From SABI01 sp963677695 (GTDB lineage: Bacteria; Spirochaetota; Spirochaetia; Sphaerochaetales; Sphaerochaetaceae), in assembly GCA_963677695.2 (NCBI GenBank), contig CAXXUJ010000001.1, forward strand, positions 1,116,001 through 1,180,000: a stretch of 64,000 nt of DNA. The letters are read 5' to 3'. The notes below the pieces were generated by a model. That model ran no database searches and was not told the DNA's origin. It was given only the letters and a program-made list of their open reading frames with translations. This document shows positions 16,687 to 25,554 of the stretch, in pieces; within the stretch, counting starts at the first letter, position 1, and each line of letters starts with the position of its first letter. Position numbers and translations under genes: made by a program.

Positions 16687-17792
16687 CAGGCTACCTCCTC
16701 TGAAGAAGCACGACGTGATGCCGGGAAGAGTTTTTCTTCAACTCTCTGCATCAGGTAGGGGTTTGCGAGTATCATCTTCGTTGCAACGATCGTAAGGATG
16801 ATGACTCCCTGAAGTACCTGAATCATATTCGCCGGTACTCCCACGATACGCTGGGTCATGTCCGCTCCGTAGAGGAGAAGACCGAAGAAGAATGCTGCCG
16901 GGACGATACCCGCAGGGTGAAGACCGCCGAACAGGGCGACGACGATACCGCTGAAGCCGTACCCGCTGGTCACTCCCTCGATCGCGCGTCTGTGGACACC
17001 GGCTATCTCGATTCCTCCCGCGATACCTGCAAAAGCTCCGCTGATCACCATCGAGATGATAAGATACTTCGGTACGTTGATGCCACCGTAGCGTGCGGCC
17101 CGTGCAGACGCACCTGCCGCTCTCATCTTGTACCCGAAGGAGGTTTTCCAGAGGAGAAGGTAGATAAGAAGTGCAAGGACAAGGGCGATGAAGAGTCCGG
17201 TGTGGATTCTTGTTCCCTTGATGAAACGGGTGAGGTCGAGGTTTCTTGAAAGCCTCATCGACTGCGGTGTTCCGCTTCCCATAGTGATCTCCGCAGGGTC
17301 GAGCATCGGTCCCCTGAGGAAGAAGGTATAGAGCTGTGCCGCTATATAGTTGAGCATCACCGTGGACAGGAGTTCACTCACCTCCAGTTTCGCCTTGAGG
17401 AAGCCTGGGACAAAACCCCACACGGCTCCACCCAGAGCTCCGGCAAGCAGCGCTGCAGGTATGAGAATGAAGGAGGGAAGGTCGGGGAAAGCAAGAGCCA
17501 TTGCCGTGGTGGCAAGGATTCCGATGGCCATCTGACCTTCTGCTCCGATATTGATGATTCCGCTCCTGTACGCCACTGTGATACCGAGGGCGACGATGGT
17601 GAGCGGAACAAGGCGGAGGAGTACTTCAGTCACTCCTATCTTGTTTTTCAAAGGTTCTGTAAGAATTACGAGGTAGGTCTTGAAGACATCGGCTCCGATT
17701 GCGATGAGAATCAGTGCTCCGAGAGCCATTGCCGTAATAATCGCAAGGATGATTACCCCGATCTTGTAGCCTGTTTTAAATCTCTTCGTCAT
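16686..17792 (-). CDS. Nucleoside ABC importer permease, first subunit (BmpB/YufP/NupP type)
   Basis: This is a 368-residue permease starting MTKRFKTGYKIG at 17792. The open frame to 17924 runs inside the ATPase gene and is not plausible; the chosen start gives a 17-nt overlap with that gene and has a GGAGTGG ribosome-binding site. Characteristic stretches are GITVAYRSGIINIGAEGQMAIG (residues ~88-109), the coupling loop KMRAAGASARAARYGGI (~240) and GYGFSGIVVALFGGLHP near the C-terminus. It is the longer of the two channel subunits, with the extra N-terminal region usual for this type. Confidence 0.92.
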   Translation of the reverse strand: MTKRFKTGYKIGVIILAIITAMALGALILIAIGADVFKTYLVILTEPLKNKIGVTEVLLRLVPLTIVALGITVAYRSGIINIGAEGQMAIGILATTAMALAFPDLPSFILIPAALLAGALGGAVWGFVPGFLKAKLEVSELLSTVMLNYIAAQLYTFFLRGPMLDPAEITMGSGTPQSMRLSRNLDLTRFIKGTRIHTGLFIALVLALLIYLLLWKTSFGYKMRAAGASARAARYGGINVPKYLIISMVISGAFAGIAGGIEIAGVHRRAIEGVTSGYGFSGIVVALFGGLHPAGIVPAAFFFGLLLYGADMTQRIVGVPANMIQVLQGVIILTIVATKMILANPYLMQRVEEKLFPASRRASSEEVA

Positions 17793-19314
17793 CTTCCACT
17801 CCTGCCATGAGAATTCCCAGTCTTCTTCTGCTTGCTTCGCTCGCAGGAATGACCTTCTGGATCTTCCCCTTGAATATGACTGCAACCTGATCCGAGAGGT
17901 TTGTGATCTCCTCAAGCTCTTCACTGATGAGAAGGATTCCCACCCCCTCGTTCCTCTTCTGCAGGAGCTGTTTGTGGATGAATTCAGCCGCTCCCATGTC
18001 GAGGCCTCTGGTCGGGTAGACCGCTACGAGGAATTTCGGGTTTCGTTCGATCTCACGGGCAAGGATGACTTTCTGGATATTTCCTCCCGAAAGGGAACCT
18101 GCGGCCACATCGACATTTGGACTTCTTATATCGAACTGCTCCCTGAGAGCCTGTGCGTGTTTCTGTATATCCTTCTTTCGTATGAAAGATTTCTTACTGA
18201 ACCTCTCTTCCTCCACATCCTTCAGGATGAGATTCTCCTTGATCGAGAAGGAGGGGACGATCCCTTCCACGTTCCTCTCTTCGGGAACGTACCCCATTCC
18301 CGCATTGATTACCTGGCGGGGGGAGAAATTGGCTATGTCGGTGTCACCGAAGATGATCTGACCGCTTTCGACCTTTCTCAGACCGTTGATCGCCTCGGCG
18401 AGTTCCTTCTGTCCGTTGCCCGATACCCCTGCAAGACCTACGATCTCACCCTTACATACATAGAGCGATAGATCATCAAGAGCAAGGAATCCCCTGTCGC
18501 TTCGTACATTGAGGTTCTTCAGCTGGAGCATCGGTCCCATGGTGCAGGCGGGTGCGTCATTCTGAGGGAGACGCACTTCATGACCGGTCATGAGGGCCGC
18601 GATGTCATGGGAGGAGTGGTCCTCGGTATTTCCCTGGAAGACAACCTTTCCGTGTCTCAGGATCGCTACCTTGTGGGAAAGGTCCTTCACTTCCTGAAGT
18701 TTATGGGAGATGAAGATGATCGAGAGTTCACTGCTCATGTGCTTGAGGAGCTGAATAAGTTCATCGGTCTCCTGGGGAGTGAGAGCACTGGTCGGTTCAT
18801 CAAGAATGAGGAACTTGGCACCGAGACAGAGTGTCTTTACCAGTTCGACCCTCTGCTGCTCACCGACTGAGAGCTGCCAGATATATGCATCGGGGTCTAC
18901 TTTCAGATTGTAGTGGCTCGATACTTCCTCTATCCTCTCTTTCACCATGGCGAGGTTAAGTTTTACAGGATTCCATGCCTGCTTGTACCCGAGAGCGATG
19001 TTCTCCAGGACGGTCATGTTCGGCACAAGCATGTACTGCTGGTGCACCATGCCGATTCCGTAGGCGAAGGCGTCGTTCGGGCTTTTCAGGTGTACTTTTT
19101 CTTCATTGATGAAAATTGAGCCTTCATCCGGATGGTAGAGTCCCATGAGTACGTTCATAAGGGTTGTCTTACCGGCTCCATTTTCGCCAACGAGAGCGAG
19201 CACTTCACCTTTTTTGATTTCGAGAGAGATCGCATCGCATGCAAGGACCCCCGGGAATCGCTTTGTGATATTCTCTATTCTCAGCGAATTGATGTCGTTC
19301 ATAGTCGGTTCCAT
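17776..19314 (-). CDS. Nucleoside ABC importer ATPase with two ATP-binding domains (YufO/NupO type)
   Basis: This is a 512-residue tandem ABC ATPase. Domain 1 has Walker A GENGAGKTTLMN (residue ~40), signature LSVGEQQRVEL and Walker B FLILDEPTSAL. Domain 2 has GVSGNGQKEL in place of Walker A, without the Lys-Ser/Thr pair, signature LSGGNIQKVIL, and FLVAVYPTRGLD in the Walker B position with Val-Tyr rather than the usual Asp-Glu. Such asymmetry, with the second site degenerate, is standard in this family of sugar and nucleoside ATPases. I start at the ATG at 19314 (MEPTMNDINSL), 7 nt after GGAG. It energises the BMP-type importer encoded around it. Confidence 0.92.
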   Translation of the reverse strand: MEPTMNDINSLRIENITKRFPGVLACDAISLEIKKGEVLALVGENGAGKTTLMNVLMGLYHPDEGSIFINEEKVHLKSPNDAFAYGIGMVHQQYMLVPNMTVLENIALGYKQAWNPVKLNLAMVKERIEEVSSHYNLKVDPDAYIWQLSVGEQQRVELVKTLCLGAKFLILDEPTSALTPQETDELIQLLKHMSSELSIIFISHKLQEVKDLSHKVAILRHGKVVFQGNTEDHSSHDIAALMTGHEVRLPQNDAPACTMGPMLQLKNLNVRSDRGFLALDDLSLYVCKGEIVGLAGVSGNGQKELAEAINGLRKVESGQIIFGDTDIANFSPRQVINAGMGYVPEERNVEGIVPSFSIKENLILKDVEEERFSKKSFIRKKDIQKHAQALREQFDIRSPNVDVAAGSLSGGNIQKVILAREIERNPKFLVAVYPTRGLDMGAAEFIHKQLLQKRNEGVGILLISEELEEITNLSDQVAVIFKGKIQKVIPASEASRRRLGILMAGVEDDEEI

Positions 19315-19338
19315 TGATAATCTCCATAAGCTTTCGCC

Positions 19339-19387
19339 AGGATATATAAAAATATCCTGCATGAGAAACACACTACATGCAGGATAT
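19339..19387 (-). terminator. Intra-operon attenuator hairpin between binding-protein and ATPase genes
   Basis: On the minus strand a perfect 12-bp stem (arms 19387-19376 and 19363-19352, ATATCCTGCATG and its complement, 12-nt loop) is followed by TTTTT, then by a further ATATCCT (19345-19339). It begins 24 nt after the binding-protein stop. It looks like a leaky Rho-independent terminator. The downstream ATATCCT can pair with the right arm instead, giving a mutually exclusive fold. Confidence 0.65.
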
Positions 19388-19411
19388 CATAAGACAGTGC
19401 AAGCGTATTCC

Positions 19412-20440
19412 TTAGTTATAGGTTACACTTTTCCAGTCTGCTACACTCGGGTCAGCGGCATGTGCCTTGAAGTTATCAAGAGCTGTATTCACTTCAGCTT
19501 CGATAGCGGGGGTGATCTTGTCCATGTTGGTATCGTTGTACTTGAAGATGAAACCATCGTTGTTGAAGTTCATCGGAATGTTCTTTCCACCAAGAGTTCC
19601 GGCTTGCACGAGATCAACCATGTCATTGATGACTGCTGCGTAGTTGTACGAAGAAGCTGCAATGACTTTGTATTCTTCAGGGATTCCGAGCTGAGCGAGA
19701 TCCTGTCCGAGCCACCAGATGTTTTCATCAGGATAGTCTGCAACTGCTCTCAGAGCACCGAGGGCCTGCTGGCTGCTTCCTGTAAGAACGTCTGCGCCTG
19801 CCTTGATCTGTGACTGTGCGAGCTCTGCTGCCTTGACTGTGTCACCGAAACTGCCTGTGTGGGCAACGATGATTTCAGCACCGGGATTGACTTTCTTGAC
19901 ACCGAGAACGAATCCGCGGTTGTAACGGGCTGCATCGCCTCCGTCAACAGGACCGACAAGACCGATCACGTCTTTCTCAGTGATCATTCCTGCGATAAGA
20001 CCGCTGAGGTAACCGGTTTCTTCACTCTGGGGCATGTAGGTGAATACGTTGTCGCCTACGATCTCGGCACTTGTACCGAAAGCAAAGGAGATGTCAGGAT
20101 ATTCTTCTGCCATGTCGGTGATCAGGTTTTTGTACTGAGCTCCGTGAGCGATGATGATGTCATAGCCTTCTCCCGCATACTGGAGTACAGCTGAACCTGC
20201 ATCGACAGGCTTCATCTTCTCTGAGTACGCATACTCGATTTCACCGGGGCGCTGTGACATTGCGAGTTCGATACCGTCATGCATTGCCTGGCACCAGCCC
20301 TTGTCATCAATAGTGTTCTCAATGATCAGAGCGATCTTGACGACATCGCTTCCCTCGTCTGTCGCTTCCTGTGATCCCTGAGCAAAAACTGCGGGGACAA
20401 GCAGTGCGATGAGTAAAACAGTAGTGAGTATTTTTTTCAT
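19412..20440 (-). CDS. BMP-family nucleoside-binding protein (PnrA/TmpC-like)
   Basis: This is a 342-residue periplasmic binding protein. The signal peptide MKKILTTVLLIALLVPAVFA is followed by QGSQEATDEG; there is no lipobox cysteine, unlike the Treponema PnrA lipoprotein. The BMP fold shows DDKGWCQAMHDGIELA, IIAHGAQYKNLITDMAEEYPDI, FAFGTSAE, and DGGDAARYNRGFVLG around the ligand cleft. PnrA/TmpC binds purine nucleosides, so guanosine, inosine, adenosine or their bases are the likely cargo. It is the first gene of the importer operon, and it is followed by a hairpin that should keep its mRNA more abundant than the rest. Confidence 0.92.
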   Translation of the reverse strand: MKKILTTVLLIALLVPAVFAQGSQEATDEGSDVVKIALIIENTIDDKGWCQAMHDGIELAMSQRPGEIEYAYSEKMKPVDAGSAVLQYAGEGYDIIIAHGAQYKNLITDMAEEYPDISFAFGTSAEIVGDNVFTYMPQSEETGYLSGLIAGMITEKDVIGLVGPVDGGDAARYNRGFVLGVKKVNPGAEIIVAHTGSFGDTVKAAELAQSQIKAGADVLTGSSQQALGALRAVADYPDENIWWLGQDLAQLGIPEEYKVIAASSYNYAAVINDMVDLVQAGTLGGKNIPMNFNNDGFIFKYNDTNMDKITPAIEAEVNTALDNFKAHAADPSVADWKSVTYN

Positions 20441-20502
20441 CTTTCCTCTCCTTATAGTGTACCCGGAGGAGCGAAATCATCGCTTTACCGGATATATTAA
20501 CC

Positions 20503-20532
20503 AGTATATACACTTTTTAAAAACAGTGTCAA
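20503..20532 (-). promoter_or_regulatory. Promoter of the nucleoside importer operon
   Basis: On the minus strand TTGACA (20532-20527) is followed after 18 nt by TATACT (20508-20503). AGTGT/ACACT arms flank the A/T run between them and form a 20-bp near-palindrome (20509-20529) that could be an operator. The leader is about 55 nt, with a small AGCGA/TCGCT hairpin before the AAGGAGAG ribosome-binding site. Confidence 0.6.
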
Positions 20533-20692
20533 AAGTGAAAACAGTATTTAAATCATTATTACTCAAATGTAATATTTGTACATTTGTCTCTATTATAAAT
20601 AGATAGATGGTAAATTCTGAAATCTTCTGTTATTATAGCGTATCGGCAACAAAACGCAACATAAAATGAGGAAGTTTTTATCTATTGATCTG

Positions 20693-21181
20693 TCAGTTCG
20701 ATGCAAAATTGAGTTCGATCGAATCCTGGGATGGTGTATGCTGCCTCAGTGTCACTCCGGAGGCCGTAAGCATGCTCTTGCTTGCTTTCACGATATCTGT
20801 TGAAGCATACTTGTCCCGCAGGTAGACAACTTCCCTGATTCCCGACTGGATGATAGCCTTTGCACATTCGTTGCAGGGAAAGAGGTCTACATAGATGGTA
20901 CAGCCGGAGAGGTCCCGGGAAATGCTGTTGAGAATCGCATTGAGCTCTGCATGGCAGACAAAGGGGTACTTTGTCTCGAGGAACTCGCCGTCACGTTCCC
21001 AGGGGAAATCATCATCCGAAACACCGAGAGGGAATCCGTTATACCCGGTTCCCACGATTTTCTTCTGGGGGCTCACGATACAGGCCCCTACCTGAGTGTT
21101 CGGGTCTTTCGACCGCTGTGCCGATAGAACGGCAACCCCCATAAAATAGTCATCCCAGCTTATGTAATGCTCTCTTTTCAT
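20693..21181 (-). CDS. Deoxycytidylate (dCMP) deaminase family protein
   Basis: This is a 162-residue zinc-dependent deaminase of the ComEB/dCMP deaminase family. It begins MKREHYISWDDYFMGVAVLSAQRSKDPNTQVGACIV, with the zinc-binding and catalytic CHAELNAI (His and Glu, residue ~78) and PCNECAKAI (two cysteines, ~105). The reaction turns dCMP into dUMP, the feed for thymidylate synthesis. Its start overlaps the end of the upstream hydrolase by 4 nt, so the two are co-translated. It ends about 250 nt before the nucleoside importer; that gap holds the importer promoter and no gene. Confidence 0.92.
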   Translation of the reverse strand: MKREHYISWDDYFMGVAVLSAQRSKDPNTQVGACIVSPQKKIVGTGYNGFPLGVSDDDFPWERDGEFLETKYPFVCHAELNAILNSISRDLSGCTIYVDLFPCNECAKAIIQSGIREVVYLRDKYASTDIVKASKSMLTASGVTLRQHTPSQDSIELNFASN

Positions 21182-22119
21182 GATTCTTTCTCCTCCTGCT
21201 CTGCTGTTTCCTCAAAGAATTCGAGAATGCTCTGAATAAGCTGATCTCTTGATGAATCATACATGAGGAGTATGTGCTTTCTATGTGTCGCATCCATTGA
21301 TGTAGTGATGGATCGTTTCATCTCAGAGGAAACCCCTGAGAGTATCAGTCTCTGATTCTTGTAGTGGATCGTTCTGTCTCCTGTATCGTGGATGCAGAGG
21401 ATCGGGACAGTTACTTTAATAAGGGAATGCCTGATCCTTTTGAGTGCTCCGATGAGAGAAACGCCTGCAGTGACGAACACTCCCTTATACCCTATCCAGT
21501 TCTCATCACCGTCATTGGCCTCTTCAGCTCCATGATAGATATCTGTCTTAAAAGATGAGGTGAACAGTGCTACGGTCCTGCCGAGATAGGAGAGGGGGTT
21601 CATGGCAAAGCCCTCCCTCAGGTTGTTGAGATAGATCGGTGCCGCTACCGTGACGATTCCGTCAGGAGCATCGTCCGTACCTGAGAACTCAGAAGCCAGA
21701 TCAAGGGTCATGGCCCCTCCCATTGAAGTCCCGATGACGTAGAGTCGGGGGTAGTGGTTTCGTTTTTCGAGATAGAAATCTCTCAGATAGGCATACCACT
21801 GAGTATACGTTGTGTGCTTTAGATCCTTAGGGTCCGTTCCGAACCCGGGTAGGAGAGGGACGAATACATCGTACCCAGCTTCGTGAACAGCAATGGAAGC
21901 CTCCTCATAGGAATAGGGCGTACTCGGGAACCCGTGAACCATCAGGACAGCCCCTTGAACCACTTCCTCGTGCTCGAGAATGATGGGAAGGCATCTTGCG
22001 TCGAAGACGTCATCGACAAGAGGTGCTATGGGTGATGTCTCTCTATCTCTGTAGCCGACTAATGATACGTTCCAGAAGAGCCACAGAAGAATGAAGAGGA
22101 TGATGATGAGCGCTGTCAT
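21178..22119 (-). CDS. Membrane-anchored alpha/beta hydrolase (carboxylesterase/lysophospholipase-like)
   Basis: This is a 313-residue protein with one N-terminal membrane segment (residues ~3-22, TALIIILFILLWLFWNVSLV) and an alpha/beta-hydrolase domain. The oxyanion region is VLMVHGFPSTPYSYEEA, the nucleophile elbow is IGTSMGGA (serine ~134), the acid is probably in ILCIHDTGDRTI (~250), and the histidine is in DATHRKHILL (~283). This is the layout of Est30-type carboxylesterases and monoacylglycerol lipases. It probably acts on short acyl esters at the membrane. There is no clear ribosome-binding site before the ATG at 22119. The first residues may leave the catalytic domain outside the cytoplasm, but the topology is uncertain. 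Confidence 0.82.
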   Translation of the reverse strand: MTALIIILFILLWLFWNVSLVGYRDRETSPIAPLVDDVFDARCLPIILEHEEVVQGAVLMVHGFPSTPYSYEEASIAVHEAGYDVFVPLLPGFGTDPKDLKHTTYTQWYAYLRDFYLEKRNHYPRLYVIGTSMGGAMTLDLASEFSGTDDAPDGIVTVAAPIYLNNLREGFAMNPLSYLGRTVALFTSSFKTDIYHGAEEANDGDENWIGYKGVFVTAGVSLIGALKRIRHSLIKVTVPILCIHDTGDRTIHYKNQRLILSGVSSEMKRSITTSMDATHRKHILLMYDSSRDQLIQSILEFFEETAEQEEKES

Positions 22120-22150
22120 AGGAGTAGCATAGACTATTCACCTGACGGAG

Positions 22151-22190
22151 ACAAGAAAAAGAAAAAGAAAGGCAGTCCCGAAGGACTGCC
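22151..22190 (-). terminator. Rho-independent terminator of the decarboxylase operon
   Basis: On the minus strand GGCAGTCC TTCG GGACTGCC (22190-22171), a UUCG-type tetraloop stem, is followed by TTTCTTTTTCTTTTTC. This is a strong terminator 22 nt after the oadB-like stop. Confidence 0.92.
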
Positions 22191-22212
22191 TGTGTTGAAA
22201 CAGAAAGTTTTT

Positions 22213-23439
22213 TTAGCCGAGGAACTGCAGTGCAGGACGTACTCCGTTGACCAGTTCTTCCATGTAAGGAACAACTGCGAGGAGAACACCGGCTGCAACA
22301 GCGGAACCGAGAACACCAGCAACGTTCGGTCCCATGGCGTGCATGAGAAGGAAGTTCTGCGGGTTCTCTTCCTGACCGACCTTGCTCGAAACACGAGCTG
22401 CCATCGGTACGGCTGAAACACCTGCTGATCCGATAAGGGGATTGACAGGGTGGTGCTTGTCGATAGCATTCATCAGCTTCGCGATAAGGACTCCGGTTGC
22501 GGTTCCAAGTGCGAAGGCGAAGAGGCCGAGAGCAAGAATACCGAGCGTATTGAGGTTGAGGAACTTGTCAGCTTCCATCTTCGAACCGACAGAGAGTCCG
22601 AGGAAGATGGTGACGATGTTCATCAGTGCATTCTGCATGGTATCGCTCAGGCGGTTGACAACACCGCACTCTTTTGAGAGGTTACCGAACATCAGCGCTC
22701 CGATAAGGGGAGTAGCCGAAGGAAGAAGGATCGCACAGACAGCGAGTACAGAGATCGGGAAGATGATCTTCTCGAGCTTCGATACTGGTCTGAGCTGTTC
22801 CATCTTGATCAGTCTCTCGTGCTTGGTTGTGAGCGCCTTCATGATGGGGGGCTGAATGATGGGGACGAGAGCCATGTACGAGTAGGCGGCAACTGCGATA
22901 GACCCGAGAAGGTCAGGCGCAAGCCGGCTTGTCACATAGATCGCCGTCGGTCCGTCAGCACCTCCGATGATACCGATCGAGCCGGCAGCATGAAGGTCGA
23001 AGTTGATACCCGGGATGAAAGAGAGGAAGAGTGCTCCGAGGAGAGCTGCAAAGATACCGACCTGTGCAGCTGCTCCGAGAAGGAGAGTCTTCGGGTTTGC
23101 GATGAGGGGACCGAAGTCTGTCATCGCACCGACTCCCATGAAAATGAGAATCGGGAAGAGCCCTGTTTCAATACCCATGTCGTAGAGGAGTTTGATGAAT
23201 CCTTCACCGCCATGAGTGCTTGTCGGGTCGATACCTGCGATATAGGCAAACGGAATGTTTGCAAGGATACATCCGAATCCGATTGTAACGAGAAGGAGTG
23301 GTTCAAATCCCTTCGCTATTGCGAGGTAGAGGAGCAGGAATCCGACGATAATCATCAGAGCATTGCCCCATCCTCCGGCAGCGAGGAACCCGATCAGTCC
23401 CGTACTCTGCCATAACTGTCCAAAAGCTTCACCGATCAT
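22213..23439 (-). CDS. Sodium-translocating decarboxylase beta subunit (OadB/MmdB/GcdB family)
   Basis: This is a 408-residue integral membrane protein with about ten spans. Family stretches are LLYLAIAKGFEPLLLVTIGFG near the N-terminus, GVGAMTDFGPLIANPK, GIIGGADGPTAIYVTSRLAPDLL (holding the conserved Asp of the sodium path), LMFGNLSKECGVVNRLS, and GVSAVPMAARVSSKVGQEENPQN. It decarboxylates carboxybiotin on the alpha subunit and exports Na+, making a sodium gradient from decarboxylation. It is the last gene of the gamma-alpha-beta operon. Whether the acid is oxaloacetate, methylmalonyl-CoA or another is decided by the alpha subunit. Confidence 0.93.
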   Translation of the reverse strand: MIGEAFGQLWQSTGLIGFLAAGGWGNALMIIVGFLLLYLAIAKGFEPLLLVTIGFGCILANIPFAYIAGIDPTSTHGGEGFIKLLYDMGIETGLFPILIFMGVGAMTDFGPLIANPKTLLLGAAAQVGIFAALLGALFLSFIPGINFDLHAAGSIGIIGGADGPTAIYVTSRLAPDLLGSIAVAAYSYMALVPIIQPPIMKALTTKHERLIKMEQLRPVSKLEKIIFPISVLAVCAILLPSATPLIGALMFGNLSKECGVVNRLSDTMQNALMNIVTIFLGLSVGSKMEADKFLNLNTLGILALGLFAFALGTATGVLIAKLMNAIDKHHPVNPLIGSAGVSAVPMAARVSSKVGQEENPQNFLLMHAMGPNVAGVLGSAVAAGVLLAVVPYMEELVNGVRPALQFLG

Positions 23440-23453
23440 TTAAGGCAACTCCT

Positions 23454-25541
23454 TTACTCGATGGTGACGAGTACGTCGTCAGCCATAAGCTGATCGCCCT
23501 GCTTCACGAGGATCTTTTTAACAACACCTGCAGTAGGTGCGAAGATCTGGTTTTCCATTTTCATTGCTTCCATGACGAGGAGAACATCATTCTCTGCAAC
23601 CTGGTCGCCTTCAGCAACATCGATGCGGAGGACGAGACCGGGCATCGGAGCCTTCACGTCAGTGGCTGCGCCGCCTGCGGCTGCAGGTGCAGCGGCCGGG
23701 GAAGCGGCAGCGGGAGCTGCTGCAGGAGCGCTTGAGCCGAGGACGATGAGAACTTCATCAGCCTGTAGCTGGTCACCCTGCTTTACCTTGATCTCTTTGA
23801 CGATTCCGTCTTCAGGAGCGAAGATCTGGTTTTCCATCTTCATAGCTTCCATGACCAGAAGTACTTCATCCTTCTTGACGCTGTCGCCTACTGCGACATC
23901 GATCTTGAGGATGAGACCGGGCATCGGAGCCTTGACTGTGATATCTGCACCACCGCCTGCTACAGGAGCTGCGGGAGCTGCTGTGATACCGTCAGTGACG
24001 TTGATGTTGTAAGCAACACCGTTGACCACTGCCTGGTCGCCCTTAAGCTGGACAGCGTAGGAAGAGTTGTTCACTTTGACTGTGAAGTCGCTGTTGTTTC
24101 CTGATGCTGCTGCAGCAGGTTCAGGTTTCTTCTCCTGACTCTTCAGTCTGACACCGTTCACCTTTGCATTGCCTGTGAGGTAGAGGATACCCTTCTCCTT
24201 ACATGCCGCTGCGATGAAGATATTCTCATCAGTTTCTTCAAGACCCTCTTTCTTGAGCATCTCGATGGCTGCTTTCTTACCCTTCTTCGGATCCTTGTCG
24301 TTGATATCGACTGCTTTTTCCTTGGTGGGCTTGAGACCGAGCTGTTCTTCAGCGATCTTTACGATCTGGGCATCCGGCTCAACAGGTGTGCTGCCGAAGT
24401 AACCGAGAACCATCTTGCCGTACCCTTCTGCAATCTTCTTCCAGGGTCCGAACATGACGTTGTTGAATGCCTGCTGGAAGTAGAACTGAGAAACGGGAGT
24501 AACGCTGGTAGCGTAACCGCCCTTCTCAACGACTTCGCCCATTGCGTGGGTGATGTCGGTGTACTTGTCCATGAGGTTGTTGTCTCTGAGCATCTGTGTG
24601 TTTGCTGTGAGAGCACCACCGGGCAGCGGGCTGAACGGGATGACGGGGTTGACTTCTGTCGCTTCGGGGGGAAGGAAGTAGTCGCTCATGCATTCCTGGA
24701 ATACTCTTTCAGCTTCTCTTACCTTCTCGATGTCGATATCGAGAGTGTAGTTCGTGCCTCTGAGCGCGTGCCACATGGTGATGAGGTCGGGCTGACAGGT
24801 ACCGCCTGAAACGGGAACGAGTGAGAGGTCGACCTGAGTTGCACCTGCTTCGATTGCACTCATGTACTGCTGAATTGAAACACCTGCAGTCTCGTGTGAG
24901 TGGAATACGATATTCATATCCTTGCCGAGGAGCTTTCTTGCTCTCTTGATTGTCTCGTGAACGACTGCGGGAGTTGATGTTCCGCTTGCATCCTTGAAAC
25001 AGACGCTGTCGTAAGGGATACCTGCATCGAGGATACCCTTGAGTGTCTTTTCATAGAATTCGGGGTCGTGAGCGCCGGTTGCACCTGGGGGAAGAGCCAT
25101 CATGGTGACACAGACTTCGTGCTTGAGACCTGCTTCGTGGATCGATCTACCGCTGTCGATGAGGTTGTTCACGTCATTGAGAGCGTCGAAGTTACGGATA
25201 GTTGTGATTCCGTGCTTCTTGAACATCTTTGCATGAAGGTCGATGATATCTCTGGGCTGTGAGTCGAGACCTACAACGTTGATACCTCTTGCAAGGGTCT
25301 GGAGGTTCGCATCAGGTCCTGCGACCTTTCTGAACTGATCCATCATGTCGAATGCATCTTCGTTTGTGTAGAAGTAGAGTGACTGGAAACGTGCGCCGCC
25401 GCCTGCTTCGAAGTGGTTGATTCCTGCCTCTTTAGCAGCAGCAACTGCGGGCATGAAGTCTTTTGTGAAGACTCTCGCTCCGAAAACCGACTGGAAGCCG
25501 TCACGGAATGCTGTACACATGAAATTAACTTTTTTCATCAT
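23454..25541 (-). CDS. Biotin-dependent decarboxylase alpha subunit (OadA/PycB-like) with two tandem biotinyl domains
   Basis: This is a 695-residue carboxyltransferase. The HMGL-like barrel (residues ~1-290) has an unusual first strand (TAFRDGFQS rather than LRDAHQS), the metal lysine in CFKDASGTS (~186), and metal histidines in HSHETAG (~217). A PYC_OADA conserved domain follows (~290-460). After an alanine-proline linker come two biotin carrier domains, each with EAMKMEN, at roughly 545-615 and 630-695. The second copy is nearly a repeat of the first: both begin VKAPMPGL and both end in VKQGDQL. One biotinyl domain is the rule. The carboxyl donor is most likely oxaloacetate or pyruvate-type 2-oxo acid, but the altered first strand leaves this open. 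The second ATG at 25538 fits the AAGGAG better. Confidence 0.9.
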   Translation of the reverse strand: MMKKVNFMCTAFRDGFQSVFGARVFTKDFMPAVAAAKEAGINHFEAGGGARFQSLYFYTNEDAFDMMDQFRKVAGPDANLQTLARGINVVGLDSQPRDIIDLHAKMFKKHGITTIRNFDALNDVNNLIDSGRSIHEAGLKHEVCVTMMALPPGATGAHDPEFYEKTLKGILDAGIPYDSVCFKDASGTSTPAVVHETIKRARKLLGKDMNIVFHSHETAGVSIQQYMSAIEAGATQVDLSLVPVSGGTCQPDLITMWHALRGTNYTLDIDIEKVREAERVFQECMSDYFLPPEATEVNPVIPFSPLPGGALTANTQMLRDNNLMDKYTDITHAMGEVVEKGGYATSVTPVSQFYFQQAFNNVMFGPWKKIAEGYGKMVLGYFGSTPVEPDAQIVKIAEEQLGLKPTKEKAVDINDKDPKKGKKAAIEMLKKEGLEETDENIFIAAACKEKGILYLTGNAKVNGVRLKSQEKKPEPAAAASGNNSDFTVKVNNSSYAVQLKGDQAVVNGVAYNINVTDGITAAPAAPVAGGGADITVKAPMPGLILKIDVAVGDSVKKDEVLLVMEAMKMENQIFAPEDGIVKEIKVKQGDQLQADEVLIVLGSSAPAAAPAAASPAAAPAAAGGAATDVKAPMPGLVLRIDVAEGDQVAENDVLLVMEAMKMENQIFAPTAGVVKKILVKQGDQLMADDVLVTIE

Positions 25542-25554
25542 CTCTCCTTAGTCT

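Noticed and set aside
20441..20502. Purine riboswitch in the leader of the nucleoside importer
   Set aside because: The leader is only about 55 nt, with a single small hairpin; the three-way junction of a purine aptamer does not fit.
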